A stretch of 64,000 nt of DNA from Melastoma dodecandrum (Eukaryota; Streptophyta; Magnoliopsida; Myrtales; Melastomataceae). The notes beneath the pieces were generated by a model that saw nothing but the letters and a program-made list of their open reading frames with translations, had not been told where the DNA came from and did not search any database. The stretch covers positions 2,046,001 to 2,110,000 of the forward strand of contig JARUPY010000537.1 of NCBI GenBank assembly GCA_029817715.1. Direction: 5' to 3'. The translations under genes and the position numbers were made by a program. Of the stretch, positions 33,641 through 46,619 are shown in pieces; position 1 is the first letter of the stretch; the number at the start of each line of letters is the position of its first letter.

Positions 33641-34800
33641 GGTCACCTCTTCCCTGCCGTGGCCGGCAGCAGCCATACCTCAAAGGAGCACGTCCCTTCC
33701 TCCAGCAGATGACGCCATAGTCTGATAGGGCTCGCGCGTACCACCGGACTGAGACATAATCTCATTCCGACGGTATCTGATGCGGAATCTCTCTGGTACC
33801 TCATCCACCCCGTGGAAGCGAAAGATGCGGAATTCCCCTCTCGGAGACGTACCCTCCCCCGGATTCCGCGTCGGATGGGGGAAATCCTCAATCCAGTGTT
33901 GCCCGGACCTTCACACTGCTGCTGCTTGTACGTACACCTTTCGGCTCAGCACGCGCGTGGCGGTTCAAACGACCGAGGATCCGGGCCTGCTCCCCAAGGC
34001 CCAACCGGTCGACATCGCGACTCGAGCGTTCGACGCTACGAAAGGGAATTGAGTGATCCCTCCCTGGTTTCCTAACTGGGCCTGCTCGAGCGTTCGTCGA
34101 CCGTCTCTATTTTCCTATAAGGCGGCGGGCGAAGGCTGGAGTATGATCCTAAGAAGGAACTTTCAGGAGAAATCGGGAGTGGCTCGTGTCGTCGGTTCTT
34201 TATCCAAAATGGCTACTTAAAAAGATTGTTTAACCTAGGTAAACTATACGGAGTCGCCACCGACTTGATTTTAAAAGGGCTTGGTTTAAGTCGAAAAACT
34301 AGAATAGATTCGGGAATTCCTAATTACTAACTCTTACATCTAAACATACGAAAAGACGGCGTTTGCTCCAAAAGTTTTCTTTTGGTTAACGTGTGTTGGA
34401 CCCGATCCGGGCATGACTCCGGACTCATGTCAATGTTTTAGGGGCGTTGGACCCGATTCGGACTTTATGGGCCCAAACTCATATTTGTTTGGCAAACGCA
34501 TTGCGACGATAAACCAAGGGGGCCTAAGGCATGCGGACAAGACAATTATTGAGATCAAAGAAAGCGGGGAAAGAGGATGATTGTGGGCGTATATACTTGG
34601 GCCCGCAGCCTGTTACAAGTGGATTTGAAATATCTCGAGGCGGCCCGCACCTCCCCTTGTACCTCAGATAACGGTTGGAACCGCTTTATCGTCTTGACAT
34701 CGCAGTTTTTACCCACGCGGTTTAACGCACGCGCCTTCGAGTAATTCTTAAAAAATTTGGCTTTGATCCTTCCATAGTTGCACGCTCGGTGTACATGTAA
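33641..34800 (-). repeat. R1 repeat, copy c
   Basis: GC-rich first part, then the PBS-like block (minus strand GTCGGTGGCGACTCCG, plus-strand context 'acggagtcgccaccgacttg' at about 34,248), a 'ttggacccgat(c/t)cgg' block and 'acttgggcccgca', all shared with 56,740-57,480 in the same orientation and with 55,930-56,500 inverted. It is the most complete copy here. No protein-coding signal. Confidence 0.75.
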
Positions 34801-35109
34801 AAATAAAATACAAGTGTGCAAGTAGAATGGTCGAGAAAATAGAGGAGCAATTCAATCAATCCTATGCAGTTATCTCAAGCTTCAATGAGACGACGAAAGT
34901 AAGAAAGATCTTAACATTTCATATGCTCATCCAAAAATTATAAACTTTTACCAGGGAATAACAAAAACTTAACGTACTTTTCGCGTACAAAATTTTAGGA
35001 AAAACAAGAATGTACTTTAATGCCAATAAAAGAATGAATTTGGTCATTCAAACTGTAATTGGGTTGCATCTTATAGCAAGTTTGACTGCCATTTAACATA
35101 GGCTAACAT

Positions 35110-35950
35110 TGACCAAAATGTAAAGGACAGAAAATAAAAGTTGTAGGTAAGGAAAAGATAAATCTAACACAATTAGTTTTAGGTTAAACAAAGCTATGTA
35201 TCCCAAGTTATGCTCTGAAAACTGAATCAACATTTCTGCTCATGTACAGAATGTAATATTACCTTCAACTTGAAAAAGGTCGACTAAAAATGCTTCGAAT
35301 GGAAAAGTTCAAAACATAAAAATTATAGATTCTAGAGAGGAAACTAACTCAATTAATTTTAAGTTAATTTGAGTTCTGCAGACAAAATTACGCTGTATTA
35401 GTCAAAGTAGTATTGCTACTCGAGTGCAGAACGGTTGCATCCTGCAGCTGATCATTTGACCGACCAAAGCTTGAATAAAATGACTTCGAATCAAAATGTT
35501 CAAAACGTAAAAGTTGTAGAAAACTTGAATATTCATCCAACCAAATTGATTTTAGGTCGAAAAAGACTTTGGTATTCAAGTAATGTTCAAGAAACAGAAG
35601 CAGAAATTCTGCTCTTGAACACAAATGTATTGTTCAACAATTTCAGCAAAACTCGATCGAAATGGCCTCAAATGGGAAAGTTTAAAACACTAAATTTTTG
35701 TAGACAAGTTGAAGAGAAAGTGATCCCAAGTAGTTTCAGGTCATTCTAAGTTACACGGACCGAGTTAAGTCTGATTGAATACAGCCGCTTGCTTCGCGGA
35801 TGCACGAAACAGAGCAGCTTCATTCCTCAACCTTCAATGACCAAAAACTTCATATAAATGCATTCGTTTGGAAAAGTTTTCAACAGAAAAATTGTTCCCC
35901 GTTAAGAAAGGAAACTGAAGAGTTAAAATTTAACTCATTTCGTGCAATGA
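35110..35950. repeat. Decayed tandem array, period about 188 bp
   Basis: A block of the form 'aa(a/t)gt(t/a)(c/t)aaaac(a/g)(t/c)(a/t)aaa' followed some 35-45 bases later by 'ttttaggt(t/c)' recurs near 35,120, 35,305, 35,495, 35,680 and 35,873, with spacings of about 185-193. Open frames inside are incidental. The flanks 34,801-35,110 look like further decayed units. Confidence 0.62.
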
Positions 35951-36084
35951 TCAAGAAATTATACATAAAAACATCAAGAAGCAACGGCAACGAAGTTCCA
36001 GCACGCATATGTCCCAGAAATTAGTTGTAACTCAGGCTACGCATGCTCGATTTAAATGCATAAACTATCCACATAGCCAGGAGA

Positions 36085-36100
36085 GAGAGAGAGAGAGGAA
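36085..36100. repeat. GA microsatellite
   Basis: A short (GA)n run. The flanks up to 37,950 hold AT-rich sequence with scattered minus-strand frames and no domain I recognise; 36,230-36,770 has the look of a TE remnant but shows no terminal repeats. Confidence 0.6.
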
Positions 36101-37959
36101 GATGATGGACCTGACTAGGCTCGATTTTGTCACTGGACGAAAGAGCAGCGGGAACCAGAAGTGAACTGTGACATCATACTTTGCGATTTCCAGCCTTCGA
36201 CCATCCCAAACTCTAATTGTGTCTGATAATTGTCTGAAAGGGAAAGGGGGGAGGCTTTGGTTGAGAGGATTTCAGAGATCCTCTGTAGAATCTCTGATTT
36301 TTTTTGTGAGGATCGTATGAAAGGTGATAGGAATGTCAGAAGGGTTAGAGGAATTGTGTCTAGGTTCATCCTCTAATGAGACAAAGATGGGGAATGTGAT
36401 ATTTTTTTGGGGAGTGATGGAGGAGATCGTGTGAAAGAGAAGAATTAGAGGAAATGAAAAAACAATCTCTTTCATGAAATCTCATATTGATTGGAGAATT
36501 ATTGCTTTTATTACAAAAAATAAAATAAAATAAATAAAGAAAACTCAATGGAAAAATTTGGGGTATTATAGTTGCCTTCTCTTTGCGAGGGAATTGGAGA
36601 AGGTTTTCTCGTAAAGATTTCATTAATGCCCCAAATTTTGACTTTAGGGTATTCTTGAAAAACCTATAATTTAGGATATAATCAAGTTTGTTAGTAACAA
36701 AAGAGTCCCCGTGAAATACGGAGGTAATCAAACGTGTGAATACGACGCTCATGCATGTCATGATCTATTTTGATAAAACTTATAAAGATCGCTTTTGTGC
36801 GAGATCGGAGATAGGCTTCTGACTTTTCTCTTGGTTCACTATTTATTCTGAAATTAGTCACAGTTGGATTCTGGAATACCTTTGACTCAAATGCTCATGT
36901 ACTGATCGAAGGAGTTTTTTTCTAGGTTGTAATGTAGCTTTGGCTTAAGGCCTTTGGATACAGAATATTAATTTGTCATTTTGAAGGAACGAGTCTAAGG
37001 ACCTCATCGGAAGCTGTTGTACCATAGAGGTTCCACCATCCAAGCGAATTCTCCATCTACCAGACAGTAGGCCCGTAGAGACGCACCGTTGGGGACCGAT
37101 GGTCGATCCACTAGAGCTTTGGAAATCTGCTTTGGGGAGTGTCTTCTCCTCGTTTTGTCCGGGAGATAACACATTTGCTTTTGCGACCTTTCATGTGGGC
37201 CCTGGTGCTTTAATTTGCTCTTTCTGTTTTCTTTTTATTGCGCTTTGCTCTTGAAGACTTTGGTCTTTATGTTGACTCTGCTTTTTGTTTAATAATCTAT
37301 AAGGATTTGCCCAATTTTCTTTCTCTCATTGATTTTGTGGGAGATGTTTCGGACTCCAAATGAAATGGTTTGAAGATGCTCTGTTCTTGGAAGCAACTCG
37401 ACTGGTGGGCACGTCTGTTGATGGTGCCTCTTCGCTTGAACCTTGAGGAAGTGTCGTCCATGGTCCGTTGCTTCCGGGTTTTTACTTCATGATCTCCATT
37501 TACCTTAGTGTGAGGCGGTCCTTAGACTTAGAGGGAGTAGTATGTGGAGAAATGTCAACTTTGGCTCGGAAGGATTAGCAATGATCAATGTTTTGTGTTT
37601 GGGATAGAGAAGAAGTGCTCGATCTCATCCCAGTATGAGCATCTTTTGTCGAAGGATTCCTTGTCCACTTGGACGCTTGTCTGGGTGAATCATCACAGTG
37701 TTTACGCTCATTTCTCTCTTTCATGTGTTGTAAAGTCGAAGAGTATCTGCGTTGAGTGCTTATGGCAGTTCTTCTCAATTAAGGAGGTTGCTTTCTAGAA
37801 AGGGCGTGCTTGATAGCGAACATCTCCTTAGTAGTTTGAAGAGAAATGTCTTCTTAAATTGTCCGTATTTGACAGGATCCATTTAAGAATATTGTCACCA
37901 AGTCAATTATCCCTGGATGCACATTGTTGATTGCCTATTGAGGTGGGTCTGGGCGGGTA

Positions 37960-38360
37960 ACTAGCCTCTCATGTGGTGGGCCTACTCATTGGGACAAGCT
38001 CAAGAGAGTCGGTAATTGAATTTCTACTGGATTGATCACTTAGGTACCACGGATGAGCTTGATGGGAGTTGCCCCAGTCCGAGTACGCATCGCGTTAGGT
38101 AGATTGCATATTCTTTGGTGTAGGTTGAAGATGTTATGTAAGTGCTGCCCCAAACGATTTGTCATGGGTTTTGAGATAAATGGATGCCCTGGTGTGGGCG
38201 GTTTGAATATCGGTGGCCCCGTCAGATATGTCTTGAGTTGTTGAAAGGCGAGCAATGCGAATGGGAGCTCCTGATGCCAATCATGCTACGTATCCGCCGT
38301 CTCTTGAACGATCTAGTCCATGTTCATGTGTTGGCCGTGGGGATACTTTCGATCCGGTGT
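37960..38360 (-). mobile_element. Rearranged Tat pol scrap, copy 2
   Basis: The minus-strand frame AFQQLKTYLTGPPIFKPP (RNase H start) runs into AMRTRTGATPIKLIRGT (integrase core end) without the sequence that should lie between, so it is a deletion derivative. It is similar to 29,760-30,200. The flanks 38,361-40,150 show no further domains I can name. Confidence 0.62.
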
Positions 38361-40149
38361 TCGTCGAGTTCCTGTTATCTGAGAGACGGTGAGGTCGATT
38401 GCTTACAGGTGTCCCGACCTTGCGAGGTCGTTGTGAAGGCGGGATTTGCCCCTTGTGCTAGAATGTATTGAGTGTAGGTATTGATGATCAGGTATTGAGT
38501 GTAGACTTGAGGATTACCCCTTGTAAAAGATCGGGGCTTGGGTTGTAAATTGTGGATTGCCCTTGTCTGAATTGTCCAATGTTGAGAATCATGACTTAGG
38601 ATGAGCGGAGGAATATCGTCTTCATGTCCAGGGTGGAAGATGTTGGGAAAGATGTTTATGTTGGTGTCGAAGTTACGGTGACTGATGATGTATGGATTGG
38701 TTATACTTCTTTGGGGTGGTTATGCTTCTGTTGTGCGGTTATGGGATTAGTAGGGATGTTATATTCCCGGTGTGTCCGGTCTTAGCATGTCTGCGAACAA
38801 CTCTTTGGGCTCGTCATTAGCTCCTTGGTAGCCGTTGGGTGATCTTTGGTCTTTGGTTTGGCTTTGTACCTTGGTAACCGTTGATGACACTTTGGGCTCA
38901 TGTCCTTGGACGCACGACTTTGGACCTTGGTAGTCGTAATGGAAACTTTAGTCTTCATGTTGTCAAATGTTCGGCTTTGGGCGTTGGTAGTTGTCGATGA
39001 ATCATTGGTACTCTTGTGCTTGTAGATTTGTAATGTCATGCCTTGTCTCTAGTCCAGCTTGAGGAGCCATGTCGGAGAATTAAACCTCAGAAGGAAACTA
39101 GAGAGAATGTTTGGATTAGTATCATGCAACGCATGATAAGTTTATGATGTTGTTTAATCCCACTCGTGTATGTATGCAATTACAAATGAAATGCAACAAT
39201 GCAATAAAACAATTACTGTAAATGATGTGTAAATTTGAAAACTGCAATTAGGAAGACACTCATGCGGTTACTCAAATGTATGAATGGAATAAGCAGTAAC
39301 AGTAAGTAGGGGTATAAGAGAACGTTGCTTCCTCGATCCCATTAGAGAAATCTTTTCGTAGCCTTGACAAACGACGGTCGAAGACTTTCTTTGTGTGGTT
39401 TGGAAGTTTTGTTATGTAGGTGGGTCAGCGACGGAGTTCTACTTTACATTTGCATACGAAATTCAATCGATGAATTCAAAATCATCAATGGTGCAAGCAT
39501 ATTTCCTTTGACCATAAAAAATTATTTTGAAACTGTTCTTAATTAAAAAAACTAACACATTAAAATATGTCGACGAGCTTCACTCGAATTCACTCTATAA
39601 AAAAATAATCTAAGTTTTTAAAACAGGGGAGATAACTTTAGTTTCGAAAATAAGCCATGCCAAGCCCCATTTTTCCTAACAAAATCACTTTGGCAACCGT
39701 GATACATTATGTTTTTCTTTGAAACATCGACCGTGAAAAAAAAAATCCTTTTTAGGTTTTAGAATCTGTTTGTGATTCAACGTTTAGTTTGTACTCGAAT
39801 GTCATGAATCCAAAAATGTCCTGATCGTCTTTTATGCCTCTATTAAAGTTGAATCAATATTATCGGAATAAAATAAGTTATGCAAAAACATTAAATTACT
39901 TGTGTGGTCTAGTTAGAAAAATCGGACATCCTCGTGTTCCTAAGTTGGAGTTAGTCTTCGAATGCCTCTTCCTTATTTTCTTCCCCTTCTTCAGATGTAT
40001 GGTCGTCGTGCTCCTCCTTTTGCTTGCATGATTTGTCCTCAACAACTACAACGGAAAGGTTGGGAAATTTACGATAATTATTTAAAGAAATGTCATAATT
40101 GATACAAGAAGGTTCATGCCCATCTACAAAGTACTTAAGAAATTTGTAA

Positions 40150-40926
40150 ATCTAGGAAAGAAATGCTTGTAATTTCGAATTTATCATTTCATATATTTCA
40201 AGAAATTCTATGTATGTTCGGTAAGACTTGATAATGTTTTTCAATATTCCTTAATATCTCCAGAAAATCTTCCAAGATTTCAACTTGCCCCATCTTAAAT
40301 ATTAGTCTACGCATTACCCAATACCCATAAATATCAAGTGTTAGGTTTTGAAATTTTGTTGTGTTTGTTTTCCAGAGAGTAGTGCATCCCAATCGACCGC
40401 AGGGTTTCATCAAGTATTCAAGGATTGCCTATCGAAGACTTCCTCAATCTCAGCTCTATTTGTTCCACATGGGGCTCGGTTGCGGTTAGAAAGAGCTACA
40501 ATACTAAGAAGACCATTCCTTGGCTGATTCTGCCCTCAAAAGGAGGAACGGCAAGTCGTGGATTTTATAACCTTGCTTCTGGGAAGATACACCACGCTTT
40601 CTTGCCCGAGGCAATGGAGAAAAGGTGCGTGTCTTCTCTAGGTTGGATAATGACGATCGACAAAGACTGGAAAGTGGGAATACTCAATCCTCTTTGTCGT
40701 GACAGAGATAAAGTCGAGCTTTCAAGCTTACATGAATGGAGATAAATTCAGTTTCCGGAAGCCCGGAGACAACCATTGGACGAGCATCGAATGGGATGGT
40801 GGCGCGAATTTTGATGTAATATTTTACGATGGACAATTCTTAGTGATTGGCTCTGAAGGCGAGATCAATGCATGCGATATAGAGGGACCGGGTCCTCCAC
40901 GTGGCATCCTACTGCTGGTTTCATGA
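40150..40926 (+). pseudogene. F-box/DUF295 gene, plus-strand copy with internal deletion
   Basis: The promoter part (40,200-40,385) matches 46,620 ('tgttcggtaa(a/g)acttgataatg'). The coding part runs LPIEDFLNLSSICSTWGSV, RKSYNTKKTIPWLILP (F-box and first propeller blade), and ends at 40,743-40,745. In another frame FSFRKPGDNHW, GANFDVIFYDGQFLVIGSEG and CDIEGPGPPRG follow (to 40,926). Between 'LSSLH' and 'FSFRKPGD' the middle of DUF295, present in the copy at 28,400-28,900, is missing. The F-box N-terminus is also short. Would act as an SCF adaptor if whole; here it is dead. Confidence 0.75.
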
Positions 40927-42040
40927 CTTCTTCTTTGCTTTCTTCGTGACTCTTTCCTTGGATACCGAATCTGCTTAATCGTACGATTGTCCGGGAGTGG
41001 GGTACATAATCACCCTCCACTACTCCGTACAAATCACTACCTTCCAAAAAGTGTTCATGTTCACCGCCCGTCAAACATAGTGGTATCATAGCGTTTGTGA
41101 TATTTCGGGAGCTGTGGAAGTCTTGTCAAGGATTTGAGATTTTTGCTTTTCGTACTAGGAGGAGATGAAAGTAAGTGGGAGCCGTTTCTCTTCAACGATG
41201 CCACCCTTGTTTGATGGGCGGTGAAGATGAAATTTTTTGTAAGGTAGTGATTTGTGGCAAGTGGTGGAGGATGATTATGAATCCCAATTCCCGACAATCC
41301 TACTAAGATTCGGTGTCACAAGTAAAGAGTCACGAAGAAAGCAAAGAAAAAGTCGTGGAACCAACGGAAGGAGGCCGGAAGGTTCTAGCAGAAAAAGAGA
41401 TACTGCTAGACAAAGGAGGCATCTCATTCTGCGCAAATAGAAGACTGAAGATCCTTTGAAGAAAAGGTTAAATAGATCAAGATTCAAGAAGATAAGAGAA
41501 AATCTTGGTATTGACAGCAAAACATGAGATCATGATATTTTGCTTGTTATTATTCAATTTAAATTTTTGGTTAGAAATAATATTATATCTCATTATTTCG
41601 TTATTTAAGATTTTATTTTAATCTTATTTGAATTCTTTAGATTATTTATTTGAGTTATAAATAGGGTTTACCCTCGAGAGAAGACGAAAACAATCATACA
41701 CTTTGATTTTGTAAAATATATATATATTGTCATGATAGCATTAGGTTTTATCAAAATAATTTTATTTTGACAAATTAATTTGTCACTAGACTTCGTCGTG
41801 ATTATCTCGTCCTATTAAGTAAATTGTGACAAAATTATGATTTGTCTATGACAATTATGATAAATAAATTTGTTGACATGAAAATCTCATTGATCACGTG
41901 AATATTTCATCTTTTTTATTTTATTTTTTTACTATTAAGTATATTTTGTGACAAAAAATATTCGTAATGTTGGGAAATTTTTGTCACAGAATATTGATTA
42001 AATTATGAGAAATATTTATATTTATCTGGATAAAATACGA
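40927..42040. other. AT-rich spacer with LTR-like promoter motif
   Basis: No gene. Near 41,655 'gagttataaatagggttta' looks like an LTR promoter, and the next 350 bases are AT-rich, but I see no paired LTR or primer site. Confidence 0.3.
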
Positions 42041-42615
42041 TTTTTCCCATTTCAATTGTAGAGTCATAATTTTTTAAGACAAAAATATAATGCCTACTCC
42101 TAAAAGGGTTGCCCACGCAAACATTACACAGTAGGTCCAAAGTGTTGGATATAGAAACTAACATATTGACAACACGAGTAAGCTCTTCTTGTGATTTTTG
42201 TAGTTAATCAATTATTACTATATGACTCATAATCATATCTTCAGTGGACAACGTCTCGTTTTCAACAAATGGATACTCACATTCAGCAGTTGGTAGCCAA
42301 AGGATTTTCACACAACAGATTGTCGTTTTTGCGTAAGCCTCTCTATCAAAGCACAAAGACAACGTTGAAGTTAAATTATAAATCATAACAAAATGATTCC
42401 TTCGATGGCTTTTCAAGGAGCAGCCCATTTCTAATTCACAATAGAGGAATGTTTCAGCACTTAATGGCTTAGCAGAAGATTTCCACACAACTTTTATCTC
42501 CTCATGATAAGAACCTATCTATAAGTACAAGAGACAACCACAAATAATCGCTTAGAAAAGAAAAAATGGGTTAATTCCTCACACAACGAAACCTCACTTC
42601 TCACACAGTTCGACA
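42040..42615 (+). repeat. Segment X, copy 2, with a flank shared with 62.9-63.1 kb
   Basis: 42,190-42,610 is the reverse complement of 24,905-25,330. The adjoining 42,045-42,205 matches 62,899-63,085 in the same direction ('ttgtagagtcataattttttaagacaaaaatataatg' region and 'acatattgacaacac'). Thus three places share parts of one duplicated block. No protein family recognised. Confidence 0.65.
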
Positions 42616-42918
42616 TGTACGGTTGGCTCCTTCATGTACCTGAGGCCCGCCGGGATGGCATGTCATCGGAAATGTTGGACAGAGAATTTTAATTTTTCGA
42701 CATGTCAAACAATTAAAAATATTCAGAAATGTTTTAATATATGAACCATGAATTAGCAATTTAAAAAAAAAATTTGATTTCTAAATGAAAGAAATGACCC
42801 ACACACGCATCAAGGTAAAAGTTTTTGTCTTGACCATGTTTGAAATGTTGAGGACATGTAATATGAAACACATGCATTAAGCAAATTAAAATATGACCAC
42901 CCGCATTGTTACCGGAAA

Positions 42919-42952
42919 GCAATAATAATAATAATAATAATAATAATAAAGT
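42919..42952. repeat. AAT microsatellite
   Basis: About ten AAT/ATA triplets in a row. The flanks 42,616-43,030 hold no gene. Confidence 0.85.
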
Positions 42953-43223
42953 TTATGTAAAAACATGTTCAGCTCATTTCTCAATTGAAGGGAACAGACA
43001 AAGGAAAAGGGACGACGCTTACCCCTGCAGTTGGAGAGAGAGAACATAAAGGCTCGATGCCCAGCAACACGAAAACAGACAGCTTTTATTCAATCCATGC
43101 CCGGACGTGGAAACGATTTTTGGTTAATACATCACCAAAAACCACAAAATTCTCCAACCGATAAACTCCCTTGGATCAGAAGTCCCCCAAGGGATACATG
43201 ACATCAACATCATCTTCACTTTC

Positions 43224-43673
43224 TTACGGAGTAGTACCAGGACATGAACCGTAGGCCTTGAGTTGTTCTTCAATCTGGTCAAACGGGTATGCTTCGTACC
43301 TTAAGGTGCAATCATGGAGGGTGGCTTGCACTCCCAAACTATTCTTGCACTCATTTCTCATGCTCCTTTTGATGGCGATGAAACAATCGATGCATTCTTG
43401 GGTCCCCAAACTTTCCTTGCAATTTGCCTCCATGAAAAAGTTTGTATGACATGACTTGGTTAAAAACGGGTATATAACCCTTCCATTGACAATCCCCGTT
43501 ATCAAGGTAACAGTGTTGTTGGACAAGGCTTGATCAAAGAGCGAGTCGTCCGTGAACTGGGCAGTGTTGCATAACATATCCGGAATCTGAGCGTCAGCAT
43601 CAGCGATGGCTCCAAAGAAGGGGAAAGCAAAGAGGGTCACCATAATCACGGTGCACAATGGGGCTATATTCAT
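43224..43673 (-). CDS. Secreted single-domain DUF26 (ginkbilobin-2-like) protein, copy 2
   Basis: Intact 149-residue frame from ATG 43,673 down to a stop at 43,226-43,224, closely related to the gene at 31,216 but on the other strand. It has the same signal peptide type (CTVIMVTLFAFPFFGAI), the C-x8-C-x2-C signature (CKESLGTQECIDC) and the flanking cysteines. It carries the same apparent Gln at the mannose-contact Arg position and keeps Asn and Glu. A poly(A) signal, TTTATT on the plus strand, lies at 43,085-43,090. Upstream, the box corresponding to copy 1's TATAAAATT reads TGTAAAATT, so transcription may be weakened. Amino-acid differences are spread over the mature protein while the frame is preserved. 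Confidence 0.86.
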   Translation of the reverse strand: MNIAPLCTVIMVTLFAFPFFGAIADADAQIPDMLCNTAQFTDDSLFDQALSNNTVTLITGIVNGRVIYPFLTKSCHTNFFMEANCKESLGTQECIDCFIAIKRSMRNECKNSLGVQATLHDCTLRYEAYPFDQIEEQLKAYGSCPGTTP

Positions 43674-43759
43674 GGCTCGTACTCTCTTCGATCGGTGGGT
43701 TCGTCTGTACAGCAACAACTTTGGAACTCTTAATTTTACAACTTCGAGTTTTTTGGGTC

Positions 43760-44782
43760 TATTTGCAGGATAAACATGAAAAGGGAGATCTCGGCGTAAT
43801 TATGAAGACTATGTGAAGGTAGAAAATCTTTGGTCATGGAGTAGGACCTAAAGCTGACAAGGGGAGAAGAGAAAAGATTTCCTTTCCTGATTTTCTGAGA
43901 TTCCCTAGATCGTTTTTAGGACTATAAAATACATTGTTCTAGAGGGAAAGGGGGAATAGAGGGAGCTGCTGAAGACAAGGAGCTATCGAGGAGACTTCGC
44001 GAATTATTTCTAGCTTTTCTTTATGTCGTTTTCGTTGTTAAAGATTGAATTGATGTTTTCGTTTATTTTCGTTATGAACTAATTTTCGTTGCCTAGGGTT
44101 AAGATGGATCTTGATAATTAATCAATAATTTATCTCTTTTGACACACTTGAGTGATTTATGGTTGATTATTCCTATTCGTTCTTAATGCTTTCTTATTGC
44201 CTGATCACTAACAGGATTGAATAGTGAGTTTAGGTGAACTCGGAAGGGGAATCCAAGATTAAGCATGGGAAGAGGAATAACCTAGGGTAAACTTGGTCGG
44301 AAGACGGGTTTATTAATGAGCAGGAAAGGAATATACCCAATCATCCTAGGTAATCAAATTGGAATTAATTCTTAAAGGGCACTCGATAGTTAATCTATCT
44401 AGGAATAGAGTGGTTACTATTTACAGAGATGTACGTTCTTATGACCTCGGGAGGGGCGTAGGAAGATAACTGAATTCCAGATTATCAACCATATCATCTT
44501 AAGTATGTTGATTGAGATATGACTTGCGATTAATTGTCCGGTGAAATCGTCGCCCTAGGTGCTTTTCTCATTGGAATTTTAATTCAGCTTACTTACTCGT
44601 TTTCTTTAGCTTTGCATTTAGTTAGATTATTTCTCAACTCGTTTAGTTGGATAATAGAGATTGGTTATTTTGATAATTGGTTGAAGTTCAGATCAGTCCT
44701 CGTGGGAACGATATCTTATTTACACTTTATTACTTGTACGATCGCGTGCACTTGCGTGGTGAATACGTTTTCGACGTGACAC
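43760..44782 (+). repeat. Probable solo LTR or LTR remnant
   Basis: The stretch ends with the style of many plant gypsy LTR 3' ends: 'cagtcctcgtgggaacgatat' (near 44,694), 'tttattacttgtacgatcgcgt' and 'cacttgcgtgg'. Earlier parts have the usual non-coding LTR feel ('gcctagggttaagatgg'). No second LTR or internal coding region is seen. It lies directly before the RLP fragment, so it may have inserted in or next to that gene. Confidence 0.5.
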
Positions 44783-45475
44783 ATTTCATGACAGATTCCT
44801 GAATGTTTTGTTGCAGAGAAATCTTCCGCATTCGGATCTCAGTTTCAACTTTATGGAGGGAACACTTCCGACTCCCCTGGGGACCATTGTATATCATACC
44901 ATCTCTAACAACAGGATATCATGAGAGGTCCCATCCTCCATATGTGACCTGGAGAGAATATCACTGTATTGGATTTGGCCGATAATTACTTCACCGGAGT
45001 GCTTCCTTTGTCCATCCTTAATTTCAGCTCCACTCTCTATGCATTGAGTTTGAATGGAAACAACCTCAGCGGGCAAATTCCCAATTTCAATGAAAAACAT
45101 TGTCGGTTTAAGAACGTTGGACACTGAGTTCCAACTTATTCGAGGGGTCATTGCCGAGGTCAATAACAAGTTGTCAGATGTTGATGCATGTGAATTTCGG
45201 GAGCAATAAGATCACGGATGGTTTTCCATCTTGGTTAGGATCACTGCCTAAGCTGAGGGTGCGGATGCTGCATTCCAACGAACTTCAGGGGGTGATGAAG
45301 AAACCTCGTAACGACTCATGGTTTCTAGTCTGAAACGTCATTTCGATGTCTGAGAAGGAATTTGAGGGAAAGTTTACCGGCCAACTTCTTCGCTCACTTC
45401 CCGGCTATGAAATATTATAATTCTTGGCATGACAAGTACCCGCGTTCTTTGAATTAGCATTGTTACACTAAGAAG
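44783..45475 (+). pseudogene. LRR receptor-like protein (RLP, Cf-9 type) fragment
   Basis: Several frames in order give DLSFNFMEGTLPTPLG, NITVLDLADNYFTGVLP, ALSLNGNNLSGQIPNF, MHVNFGSNKITDGFPSWLGS and, at the end, LPANFFAHFPAMKYYNSW, all typical of RLP LRRs and the region after them. At least three frameshifts and stops interrupt it, and both ends are missing. RLPs are membrane receptors without a kinase. Another scrap of an RLP C-terminus lies at 31,960-32,225, beside the other DUF26 copy. Confidence 0.78.
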
Positions 45476-46600
45476 GGGTGAATTAGTGTTATGATCCAAA
45501 TTAGGGTTTTTAACTCTTTTTCTCAAACCCCGCAGCGGAAGGAAGCTTCTGTTAAACAGAACCGTAAATAGGTTTCTATATAACAGAACGTTCGAATGTG
45601 ATCGCAATTTGCCTGATGGACACAAGGCTTTTTATTATTGTTCAGCAAATTGCTTACGTCCACTCTTCACCCAGAATTTGGATGGATTCACTCAAATGTA
45701 TCTTAACAAGAATACACAATCGATGGTTAATAGAACAGACCACAAAGGTTCTGTACCAAATAAATCTGAGTGACAGAGTACAGATCAGAAAATTATGCAC
45801 CGTAAGAACTTGTTACGCAACACAGACTAGAAGGTTTCTGTTATATAATAACTCAGGCACAATACAGACTAGAAGGTTTTTGTTATATAATAACTTAGGC
45901 ACAATACAGACTAGAAAGTTCTATATCGAAGTAGTTGAAACACAATACAGATCAAGTTTTGTATCGAAGTGTTAATCTTTTATGGCTTAGATCAAGAGAT
46001 CTTGCAACAAAAGCGTCAACCTTCTATTTCACAGATTAAGGATTTTGTATAAGAGAAGTTGTAGCACAGACTGTAGAGTTCTGTACCAGAAGTGTCAATC
46101 CATTACAAACCAGAAGGTTCTGCTGAACATACCATAAGGTTCTGTAGCAAAAGTGACTGAAATAGTAACCAATGCGTAATCCCCTCAAGGACAACGACTT
46201 CGTGGCGTACCCCACGCAGGCAGACAACGTCCTCTGTCCAAAGAAGGATTTTCACTCCGGTGGCTCCACATGACATGCACGATCGCCTCGAGATAGCGAC
46301 TACGTGGCGTACCCCATGCGAGCACGTAGCATACACTACGCAAGCACGTGGCAAACCCCACGCAAGCAGACAGCGTCCCCTCTGGCCTAGGTTAGACAAT
46401 GTTTCCTCTGTCCTAGGGTTGACAGCGTTCCCTTTGTCCTAAGGTCCTGCACACATAGCTCTACACAACAGAAACATGTTAGTCCATCACCTTTTGTGTT
46501 TTCGAGGTTCAGCCCAATTAAAAAGGAATTCATCATGAAAATGGAGATCCTTCGAGAGCATCATAATTCGTTCTTTTTTGTTGAGGAAGTCGGGATGACG
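45476..46600. repeat. Repeat-rich stretch with a 42-bp short tandem
   Basis: It starts near 'gttacactaagaaggggtgaattagtg' (45,460), a phrase common at TE edges. A 42-bp unit ('acaatacagactagaagg' and 'gttatataataact') repeats about 2.5 times between 45,822 and 45,925. Near 46,180-46,480, 'gtggcgtaccccac' and similar short motifs recur, and 46,445-46,510 ('cctgcacacatag', 'tcaccttttgtg') matches 59,315-59,375. No gene. Confidence 0.6.
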
Positions 46601-46619
46601 ATCGTGGATAGAGGAATTA

